From: Bacteroides sp. UBA7333
GTDB taxonomy: Bacteria > Bacteroidota > Bacteroidia > Bacteroidales > Bacteroidaceae
Assembly (NCBI GenBank): GCA_002471195.1
Contig: DKPN01000047.1
Location: 72,293-136,292, forward strand
Length of the DNA stretch: 64,000 bases
Direction: 5' to 3'
Positions 8,936-16,171 of the stretch are shown here, in pieces. Within the stretch, counting starts at the first letter, position 1, and each line of letters opens with the position of its first letter. Position numbers and translations under genes: made by a program. The notes below the pieces were generated by a model, which worked only from the letters and a program-made list of their open reading frames with translations, was not told where the DNA came from and did not search any database.

Positions 8936-9028
8936 AATTAAATTTATTTTATCATGTGTTAATTTTATATTTCAAACATCGGTTTGAATAAAATTTATTT
9001 TGTGAAACACACAAGCCTGAACCAACGG

Positions 9029-9541
9029 ATGATGATAACAAGAAAAACACCATTGTTAGCATTTATATTATGTATATCGAGCAACATTTATGCCCAACGC
9101 ATAGCTGTTTCGACAAACTTAGTCGAAATAGCCTCGCTTTCTCCTAGTGTGGGCATAGATGTAGCAACCGGTTTTCATTCTACCATCTCGTTCAACACAA
9201 GTTTTGCGCCTTGGAAAATTTCAAAACAATTTTACAATAAACACATCTCACTCGATTTAGAATATAAATACTGGTTTCAACAAGCGCTATATGCACATTA
9301 CATTAGCATCAACAGCATAGCGTCATCGTATCATATAAAACTCTGCAAAAAAGAGCTAAAAGGCCAACTAATAGGTCTGGGTCTAGGATACGGATATTCT
9401 TTCGTCATAAATAAACATTTTAATATAATTCCACACATTGCATTCGGAGTGGGTATCCTCTCTGATTCAATGAAAAGTAAAACTGAAATTAACCCAATAA
9501 TAACGAATATAGGAATCAATTTACAATACATAATTAGATAG
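9029..9541 (+). CDS. Outer-membrane barrel-like protein, DUF3575-type, first gene of the fimbrial operon
   Basis: About 170 residues. A signal peptide (KTPLLAFILCISSNIYAQ) is followed by short amphipathic strands and a glycine-rich GQLIGLGLGYGYSFVINKHF segment, ending on a hydrophobic/aromatic strand typical of small outer-membrane barrels. The opening RIAVSTNLVEIASLSPSVGI resembles the start of DUF3575 proteins, which accompany fimbrillins in Bacteroides and Porphyromonas. I start at the ATG at 9029; the reading frame extends to a TTG at 8984 but that would bury the signal peptide. It ends one base before the next gene. Confidence 0.7.
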   Translation: MMITRKTPLLAFILCISSNIYAQRIAVSTNLVEIASLSPSVGIDVATGFHSTISFNTSFAPWKISKQFYNKHISLDLEYKYWFQQALYAHYISINSIASSYHIKLCKKELKGQLIGLGLGYGYSFVINKHFNIIPHIAFGVGILSDSMKSKTEINPIITNIGINLQYIIR

Positions 9542-9542
9542 A

Positions 9543-11594
9543 ATGCCCAAGTATAAAATAATTTATAGATTATTTTGCACCCCCATACTTATAATTCTAA
9601 TCAATTTTAATTTACATGCACAGAAAAGCATTATTGTGCAGGGTCAAATTACTGTATTATCTTCAAATGAGACAATACCGTTTGTTACGATTGTCCATAA
9701 TAATACATTGATAGGATATAGTGATGAAGATGGAAAATATCGTATTTCTGTGCCCAATGATGCAGAGATCATTTTCACTAAGACCAATTACAATGATTAT
9801 CGTGTAAAGGTTAAGAACAGACAGATCATTGATATTCAAATGATTGAAAAATCTGTTGAGATAGACGAAATCGTTATCACCGGTAAAACCAACAAGAACA
9901 AAATCAGTGTAGAGCCAACCGACCTTGAGGTGGTAGGCAATTATTTTCATCTCAAAACCAAGTTTCGAGTACAGAAGAGCGTGTTTACCTCCGAAAAGCG
10001 TTTTATTGTGCAACCCACACTTTACAATGCAACCACCCGGAAAACCAAGTATTTCGTACCGGTGGTGATAGATGGAAGTATTTACGAAATCAACAAAGAG
10101 CGACATCATGCGTTCGATACTTCGCAAGATCGTTTAATAAATTACAAGGTAGAAAACACACTTCACAATACCGACTATATTTATCAATACAAAGATTCTA
10201 TCTATGTAGACTTTAAAGATATTGATCAAGATTATAAAGCCGACTGTTTTCTTGTTGTCAATGGATTATTCGAATCGAAAAAAGACTATCAAGACACAGT
10301 GACCATAGCCAAGGGTACCAAAAACCCATTGCGTTTTTTAGATTATAGCTTTACCCCATTAGAGCTGAAAGACTCGATTCACCATCCACGTCCCGAAATG
10401 AAATTAATGTCGGATATAGGTGTATCGCGAATCAATTTCATTATCGGCAAAGCCGAAATAGATCGCTCCAATCAGAACAATGTAATCGAAATAAAAAGTA
10501 TTAAAGATAAAATCGGCTCTATCTTAAATGATGAAAATGCAACTTTACAATCGATTGAAATAACTGGATATGCCTCTCCCGAAGGCAACTATCAATCGAA
10601 CACGAATTTGGCTAAAAAAAGAACCGCACTCATATTAAAAGAGCTCACTTCGTTTATTCCAGCCGACGAACAGAAGTATATTACACTCACATCGCAATTG
10701 GTAGTAGAGCCTTGGAGTAAAGTGGCACAACTGCTTGCTCAAGACTCGTCGCAACTAGCATCGTCGATCAACGATTTAGTAACAAAATACAAAGACCGAC
10801 ATGACGAAATTCAGTATAGCATCAGAAAAATAAAAGGATACCGACCTATTATTACCGAGCAATATTTGCCACAGCTACGAAAAGTAGAATACCGTTTAAA
10901 CTATAATAAATTCAGAAAACTCACCGATGAGGAGATTTGGAAACACTTCAACAATAACGACCAGACTCTTTCGAGATATGAGTACTGGCGATTGATAGAA
11001 ACATCGCCCAATGCATCATTGAAAAATGAGTTAGAAAATATCGCATTGCAAAAATATCCGAACTTCGCATTAATAGCCAATAGAAAAGCGGTAGAATTAC
11101 TAAAAAAGGATTCGCTCAACACCGTTTTATTGAAACCCTGCTTAGGAGAAAGAGCAACCGTCGAAGTGATCTTTAACCAGACACTCATGCTGCTGGGCGT
11201 AAGAGATATAGAGACAGCAGACTCGCTCATGTCACTATTGCCACCCAACGAAAACACCGATTATCTAAAAGCAATAATCAATACCTTAAACGGCAATTAT
11301 GAATCATCATATCCGCTTATCGCAGCGAGGGGCGGAATAAATGAGGTACTCATTCTTTTGTGTATGAATCGAAATCAGGAAGCTTTAGAAAAAACTCAGA
11401 TCATGGCTACCGATCCACAATATAATAACAGCAGTAAATTTTGGTATGTCAGAGCTGTTTGCACGAATCGTGTCGAAGATTTGCCAATGGCAATGATGTC
11501 ACTCAAAAGAGCCATAGCACTCGATCCGTCGTTAGAAGAGATTGCTAAACTGGATAGCGACATCATGGATGTATTGGAAATAATAAAGCCCTAA
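9543..11594 (+). CDS. Outer-membrane-associated protein with carboxypeptidase-regulatory-like, OmpA-like and TPR-like parts
   Basis: 683 residues. An N-terminal signal segment ends near LHAQ. A carboxypeptidase-D regulatory-like domain follows (about residues 31-115, VQGQITVLSSNETIPFVTIV ... YSDEDGKYRI). The middle carries an OmpA-like peptidoglycan-binding region (about 290-380) with EITGYASPEGNYQSNTNLAK followed by the usual KKRT. The C-terminal part is helical and repeat-like (LMLLGVRDIETADSLMSLLP, AMMSLKRAIALDPS), resembling tetratricopeptides. Proteins of this build sit in fimbrial operons of Bacteroidales, where they are thought to anchor or assemble pili at the outer membrane. That role is inferred from context. 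Confidence 0.75.
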   Translation: MPKYKIIYRLFCTPILIILINFNLHAQKSIIVQGQITVLSSNETIPFVTIVHNNTLIGYSDEDGKYRISVPNDAEIIFTKTNYNDYRVKVKNRQIIDIQMIEKSVEIDEIVITGKTNKNKISVEPTDLEVVGNYFHLKTKFRVQKSVFTSEKRFIVQPTLYNATTRKTKYFVPVVIDGSIYEINKERHHAFDTSQDRLINYKVENTLHNTDYIYQYKDSIYVDFKDIDQDYKADCFLVVNGLFESKKDYQDTVTIAKGTKNPLRFLDYSFTPLELKDSIHHPRPEMKLMSDIGVSRINFIIGKAEIDRSNQNNVIEIKSIKDKIGSILNDENATLQSIEITGYASPEGNYQSNTNLAKKRTALILKELTSFIPADEQKYITLTSQLVVEPWSKVAQLLAQDSSQLASSINDLVTKYKDRHDEIQYSIRKIKGYRPIITEQYLPQLRKVEYRLNYNKFRKLTDEEIWKHFNNNDQTLSRYEYWRLIETSPNASLKNELENIALQKYPNFALIANRKAVELLKKDSLNTVLLKPCLGERATVEVIFNQTLMLLGVRDIETADSLMSLLPPNENTDYLKAIINTLNGNYESSYPLIAARGGINEVLILLCMNRNQEALEKTQIMATDPQYNNSSKFWYVRAVCTNRVEDLPMAMMSLKRAIALDPSLEEIAKLDSDIMDVLEIIKP

Positions 11595-11604
11595 CCTCAC
11601 TAAA

Positions 11605-12924
11605 ATGAAACGAAGCACTCCTATCATAACCATTGTATTTGTGATAACCATCATTATCACAGTGCCTTGTTATGCTCAAAAAGCAGGAGTTTCGCAAGTC
11701 GACGAAAGCGCAATATTATACCGATATCAACAACCCAATGCGAAAGGAATAAGGTTTTCAACTCCGAAATCGTTTTTGCAACGTTCCTATTTAATAGCAG
11801 GCGGTGGAATTCAAAATTTTTGGAATATTGCAAGTTCCCAAAATCAAGCGGGCTATGGACTTAAAGGCAACATGGGTTGGGGAGGTTGGATCAGTCCCAT
11901 TCACGGAATAGAAATTGGTGCCAATATAGGAGTATTGCCGTTTAATGGATGGCGAAAGAATTTAATCAACAAAGACGAGTTATATCCATCGCTCATTAAA
12001 CAATATGGGGTAGACATCAAATACATGTTTCATATCACCAATTATGCTTTTCACAGAGAAGATATCAGCAAAATAGAGGTAATATGGCTAGCCGGAGCAC
12101 ACTTCCATAAAAATAAAAAGCAATCCTATGGTCTTCAAACATCTTTGAGAGCCGTGATCAATCCGATTGCCAATCTTGGTATCTATATCGAACCTCAAAT
12201 CAGCGTGAACGATAAACACTTGGCTGCTTCGTATGGTGGTAGAAGTAGAGCATATATTACTCCATCTATATCGGCTGGCTTCATTGTGAGATTTGACGGA
12301 ACCAGAAAAGGTAGATATTTTAAATACGCTAACGGCAAAGGTGATAACGGAAACAACAATGACAACAGAAAACAGCTGTTCGCTATAAAATCGAACTTGC
12401 TATTATGGATGATCGCAGCTCCCAATATAGCGGTTGAAATACCGATACAAGATAAGTTCTCAATCGGTTTGGATTATATGTCGCCATGGTATTCGAATAA
12501 AGATACCGGATTCACCTATCAACTTATCATGGGACAATTGGAAGGAAGATACTGGTTGGGCAATCGTAAAACAAGAAACATTATGACCGGATGGTTTGCC
12601 GGTCTTTATATGGGAGGCGGATATTATGATTTGTTATGGGACAAAAAGGATGAAGGAGCGCAAGGTGAATTAAATATATCGATCGGTGCTTCAATGGGAT
12701 ATGCACACGAAATCAATAAAAGCGGTTCGCTTAGAATGGAGTATGCCATCGGCGCGGGCATCACCAGAAGCAATTATAGAAAATATCATTGGGATGGATT
12801 AGACTATGTACTAGACGCTCCATCACCACAATCATGGCATACACTTCGAGTAGGACTTACGCAAGCCAAAGTTTCGGTAGTTTGGATGTTTACACGTAAA
12901 ACAAAGAAAGGGGGTAAAAGATGA
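11605..12924 (+). CDS. DUF3575-domain outer-membrane protein of the fimbrial operon
   Basis: 439 residues with a signal peptide (IVFVITIIITVPCYAQ). The first half looks like a beta barrel with repeated GGWISPIHGIEIGANIGVLP-type strands. The second half, after an asparagine-rich linker (GDNGNNNDNRK), begins AIKSNLLLWMIAAPNIAVEI and continues GLDYMSPWYSNKD ... LEGRYWLGNR ... GWFAGLYMGGGYYDL, the hallmark of DUF3575. It overlaps the next gene by four bases, so the two are translationally coupled. The probable site is the outer membrane; the precise role in pilus biogenesis is not known. Confidence 0.8.
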   Translation: MKRSTPIITIVFVITIIITVPCYAQKAGVSQVDESAILYRYQQPNAKGIRFSTPKSFLQRSYLIAGGGIQNFWNIASSQNQAGYGLKGNMGWGGWISPIHGIEIGANIGVLPFNGWRKNLINKDELYPSLIKQYGVDIKYMFHITNYAFHREDISKIEVIWLAGAHFHKNKKQSYGLQTSLRAVINPIANLGIYIEPQISVNDKHLAASYGGRSRAYITPSISAGFIVRFDGTRKGRYFKYANGKGDNGNNNDNRKQLFAIKSNLLLWMIAAPNIAVEIPIQDKFSIGLDYMSPWYSNKDTGFTYQLIMGQLEGRYWLGNRKTRNIMTGWFAGLYMGGGYYDLLWDKKDEGAQGELNISIGASMGYAHEINKSGSLRMEYAIGAGITRSNYRKYHWDGLDYVLDAPSPQSWHTLRVGLTQAKVSVVWMFTRKTKKGGKR

Positions 12925-13805
12925 AAAAATCTCTTTCGTTCATAATATTGCTGTTCATCGTTGTCGGTTCGTGCCAACGAAAAGATTTACTCGAGCCCCA
13001 TACTCATTATAATACATTAATTGAGGTTCATTTAATATCGAACGTCGAATTAAATAAACCTCCACAAACGGTAACCTATCATATTTACGAGAAAAACGGC
13101 ACATATAAAACATCGGGCAAAATAAATGGGTCGACCGATTGGATGTCATTGCCTACCGGGATTTATGATATGTTGTTGTACACCTCCGACTTCTATGACA
13201 TTGATGCTGTATTATATAAGGGATTAAACCAAAAACATACAGCCGAAGCCTATACGCGCAAAAGCAGCAGAACGATGCAGGCACACAATATGATAGAACC
13301 CGATCCGGTATTTAGCGTAGTGATGCATGACATTGTCATTCAAGATACCGAAGAGATGCAAACCATTACTGCCAATTTACATCAACGATCTTACTTGTAT
13401 TACTTGTACATAGAAGTAGAGGGATTGAAATATGTAAACAGCATCAACATGAAGATTGACGGTATGCACACTTCCGCTTTTTTGGCCGATGGATCGCATC
13501 GTGAAAATGAATATGGTGCTCAAAGTTTAGAGATGAAAATGATGGGCGATGAAAAGATGATATATGGAGAGTTTTGGGCATTTGGTCCACATCAAAACAA
13601 TGATGTTAAAAATACGATTACACTCAACTTTGTAAATGGTAAAAGTACAACGATTGAATTGGAAGATATAAGCGAAAAAATTAAACACCTCACCGAAGGA
13701 GGCGAAATTATTGTTGATCAAAAATTCGAAATCAAAGGACAAGAGGGTGGTTTCAATCCGGGAGTAGGCGATTGGGACGATTATGAAGTGGATATTATAT
13801 TTTAA
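12921..13805 (+). CDS. DUF5119-type fimbrial lipoprotein (FimB/Mfa2-like anchor candidate)
   Basis: 294 residues. A lipoprotein signal with lipobox VVGSC predicts lipidation at Cys18 and export to the outer membrane or cell surface. Two beta-rich halves follow: one around HLISNVELNKPPQTVTYHIY and GSTDWMSLPTGIYDMLLYTS, and one ending in GGFNPGVGDWDDYEVDI. This terminal GVGDWDD segment is characteristic of FimB/Mfa2-like anchor proteins of type V pili and resembles the VGDW end of the fimbrillins. Its place just before the fimbrillin gene supports a role as the anchoring subunit that terminates and holds the fibre. The function is inferred. Confidence 0.8.
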   Translation: MKKSLSFIILLFIVVGSCQRKDLLEPHTHYNTLIEVHLISNVELNKPPQTVTYHIYEKNGTYKTSGKINGSTDWMSLPTGIYDMLLYTSDFYDIDAVLYKGLNQKHTAEAYTRKSSRTMQAHNMIEPDPVFSVVMHDIVIQDTEEMQTITANLHQRSYLYYLYIEVEGLKYVNSINMKIDGMHTSAFLADGSHRENEYGAQSLEMKMMGDEKMIYGEFWAFGPHQNNDVKNTITLNFVNGKSTTIELEDISEKIKHLTEGGEIIVDQKFEIKGQEGGFNPGVGDWDDYEVDIIF

Positions 13806-13845
13806 AACAATACACATTTAAATTATTTATTAAAAAAACAGTAAA

Positions 13846-14832
13846 ATGAAAAAGTTATTATTTTTAGCTGCAACAGTAGCAATGCTTGCCACCAGTTGCG
13901 AAAACACTGAAGTTTTAAACGAAGTTAAAAACCCGATGGGCTTTCAAGCAGGCATTGGCAAACAAACCAAAGCTTTGGCAGCCACAGGAGCTGAACAACT
14001 ACAAAATCAAGGTTTCAAATTATGGGCTTTTGCGAGCGGGACTGCTAGTATTTATTCGGGAATAGCCGATATAAAGGTTAGTTACGATAATGAAAGTGGA
14101 AAATGGGGTGCAGAGAGGGTTTATTATTGGCCGGGTACCGACAAATCATTAGATTTTTATGCCGTATCGCAAGATGAGACTGCGGATAATGGAGCCGGAG
14201 CGGTAACTATTGATAATGGTGCAAATACAGTTACAGTTACAGTTACAGATTTCACAGTTATGCCAAGCGCAGACAATGATTTGATGATAGCTGCAAAAAT
14301 CACTCAAGCCGAAAATGATCGAAATAATAAGACTACTATTAAACCGGTTTTTGCCCACACCTTAACAAAGGTAGCTATCAATTTTAAACAAGATGAAACA
14401 TCGTACAACAATGGAACTAATGGTGCGGTAATTGTAGTAAATTCTATTTCAACATCAAATAATCTAACAAATAAAGGAACATGTACTCGGGATGAAAAAG
14501 CAGAATCGCCAATAACATGGACATTAAAAGAAGCATCAACAGCAGCTTATTCAATAACCGCTGATTCGACATTAACCAGCACTTCGAAAAATTATGCTAC
14601 TTGGTTGTTATTGCCACAAACTCTTACTGATAAAACAGTAACAATAAATTATACTGTTAATGGCATTGCAAATGAAAAAACGTTTGACTTGCTTCAATCT
14701 GACAAAATAGATTCATGGGGCATTAATCAATTTGTTTCTTACAATATCACCATTTCTCCAAATGCAATTGCGTTTGAACCTAGTGTTGGAGATTGGGTTA
14801 CAAATCTTAATGATCCCGAAATAAATCAATAA
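13846..14832 (+). CDS. Fimbrillin family protein, probable major pilus subunit
   Basis: 328 residues. A lipoprotein signal (LAATVAMLATSC) and an N-terminal region rich in short polar strands lead into typical fimbrillin blocks: GAERVYYWPGTDKSLDFYAV, a HTLTKVAINF segment and a C-terminal FEPSVGDWV. Type V pili polymerise by donor-strand exchange after a protease removes an N-terminal strand; the C-terminal strand around AIAFEPSVGDW is the likely donor. It is the first fimbrillin gene of the operon and is followed by a strong hairpin, which fits production in excess over the downstream minor subunits. Confidence 0.88.
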   Translation: MKKLLFLAATVAMLATSCENTEVLNEVKNPMGFQAGIGKQTKALAATGAEQLQNQGFKLWAFASGTASIYSGIADIKVSYDNESGKWGAERVYYWPGTDKSLDFYAVSQDETADNGAGAVTIDNGANTVTVTVTDFTVMPSADNDLMIAAKITQAENDRNNKTTIKPVFAHTLTKVAINFKQDETSYNNGTNGAVIVVNSISTSNNLTNKGTCTRDEKAESPITWTLKEASTAAYSITADSTLTSTSKNYATWLLLPQTLTDKTVTINYTVNGIANEKTFDLLQSDKIDSWGINQFVSYNITISPNAIAFEPSVGDWVTNLNDPEINQ

Positions 14833-14845
14833 ATATTAAACATCT

Positions 14846-14880
14846 TTAGTTGTGCAAGGAGCATGCCCTTGCACAACTAA
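14846..14880 (+). other. Strong intra-operon hairpin after the major fimbrillin gene
   Basis: A perfect 14-bp stem (14846-14859 with 14867-14880) encloses a 7-base loop, starting 14 bases after the fimbrillin stop. No T run follows, so it may slow decay of the upstream message or terminate weakly. Confidence 0.85.
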
Positions 14881-14903
14881 ACTCACTGACAAACCTCTCA
14901 TAT

Positions 14904-16160
14904 ATGCATCGTGCATTGTTCAACATTATCAAGCATTTACTAGCTGGCGCAATAGTAGCTATGGCATCAGGATGTACGTCGGAACAGTTATTAGACGTTC
15001 CGACAAACGAGTTGTATCTTATCGCTTTCGATAGTTATATTATTCAAACCAAAGGTACTTCTATATCCGATAAAACATTGAAAGATTTTGGAGTAGTGGC
15101 CTACCATACAGGTATCAACAATTACGATCCGAAGCAACCGGGCAATGTTTATATGGACAATGTAAAAGTGGTTAAAAAAACAAACACATGGAAACCTGAA
15201 GATAAAGAGTATTATTGGCCTAATAGCACCGATCTATTTTCTTTTTTTGGATATGCACCTTACCATGCGTCATCAAAATGGATCACCTACGACACAACAA
15301 ACAAAACCATCACTCTACAGGTAGATAGTGTTGGCTCGAATCATATCGATTTTTTATATTCAAATGCATTCGATCAAACAGAAGAAAAAGCAGGATCCAC
15401 AGGCGTTGTTCTCAACTTTGAGCATACGTTGACTAAAATCATACTATCGGCTCAAATATCAGAAACGATTATCGCTAATGGTAGCTATCAGATTAAACGC
15501 GTTATTATAGGAGATAGTTACACAAAAGCCTCTTTAACCATAGGAGAAATTAACAATGTATTATGGGACATAGACCTATACGAAAAATCGGGGGTTATAG
15601 CTAGTATTCAAAATAAGATGCTGACTACCGACACCTTGACAACCAGTTATAAAAATATATTTAAAGATGATCAAGCCTTTTTTATGATTCCGCAATATTT
15701 AGCTGATACGCATATCTATATGGATGTGTTGCACCCCGATGGCAATGAATATAGATCGGAAGCTTTGCTCAAAGCACCTACCGACAGTCAAGGTCGACCT
15801 TGCTGGAAGAAAGGAGAAGCATATAATTATAGAATCACTTACCACGGAATGGAAGATGTAGCCTTCTCGGTAGAGTGTATCACTGGCAGTTGGGATGATG
15901 AGCATCAAAATGAAAATATAGATGACATATTTCTTAATTTATCGGAGTATAAATTTGAAATCAAAAAAGGAGAACAACGAAATATATATTATTTCACAAA
16001 CTATGATGGCGATATTATTGCCGAGACACTTATTGGAAAGATAACCGATAAGACGAACCTTAGATGGACATACGTAGCACCCGACAATGCATCGAACGAT
16101 ACGATAACGGTAAAAGCCGGAACATTAAAACGTAAAATTACAGTGACCGTGACCGATTAA
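14904..16160 (+). CDS. Fimbrillin family protein, probable minor subunit
   Basis: About 418 residues from the ATG at 14904; the frame stays open upstream to a TTG inside the preceding hairpin, which is an unlikely start. A lipobox (AMASGC) follows the signal. The fimbrillin pattern is present: DKEYYWPNSTDLFSFFGYAP, then LNFEHTLTKIILSAQI, a dense run of beta strands and ECITGSWDDE. An extra C-terminal domain of about 80 residues (DIFLNLSEYKFEIKKGEQRN onward, ending ITVTVTD) resembles a BACON/Ig-like module and is not found in the major subunit. This fits a minor shaft or tip-proximal pilin. Confidence 0.82.
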   Translation: MHRALFNIIKHLLAGAIVAMASGCTSEQLLDVPTNELYLIAFDSYIIQTKGTSISDKTLKDFGVVAYHTGINNYDPKQPGNVYMDNVKVVKKTNTWKPEDKEYYWPNSTDLFSFFGYAPYHASSKWITYDTTNKTITLQVDSVGSNHIDFLYSNAFDQTEEKAGSTGVVLNFEHTLTKIILSAQISETIIANGSYQIKRVIIGDSYTKASLTIGEINNVLWDIDLYEKSGVIASIQNKMLTTDTLTTSYKNIFKDDQAFFMIPQYLADTHIYMDVLHPDGNEYRSEALLKAPTDSQGRPCWKKGEAYNYRITYHGMEDVAFSVECITGSWDDEHQNENIDDIFLNLSEYKFEIKKGEQRNIYYFTNYDGDIIAETLIGKITDKTNLRWTYVAPDNASNDTITVKAGTLKRKITVTVTD

Positions 16161-16171
16161 TTTAAAACAAA

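Larger units (their letters stand above)
8250..9028. other. Long AT-rich gene-free region before the fimbrial operon
   Basis: About 780 bases with no convincing coding sequence on either strand. It holds the twin hairpins at 8401-8481 and two candidate promoter elements at 8873 and 8928. The remaining sequence is AT-rich with no repeats or RNA gene that I can recognise. It most likely carries the control region of the fimbrial genes. Confidence 0.6.

Noticed and set aside
8984..9028. An extended N terminus for the first fimbrial gene from a TTG at 8984
   Set aside because: It would put 15 polar residues before the signal peptide, and an ATG ATG pair at 9029 sits exactly before it.
9663..10127. 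154-codon open frame on the minus strand inside the OmpA/TPR fimbrial gene
   Set aside because: It lies wholly within a well supported gene, has no signal, domain or promoter, and its composition looks like a reversed reading of that gene.
14850..14903. An extended N terminus for the second fimbrillin from a TTG at 14850
   Set aside because: The extra 18 codons fall in the stable hairpin and precede a good ATG that starts the lipoprotein signal.
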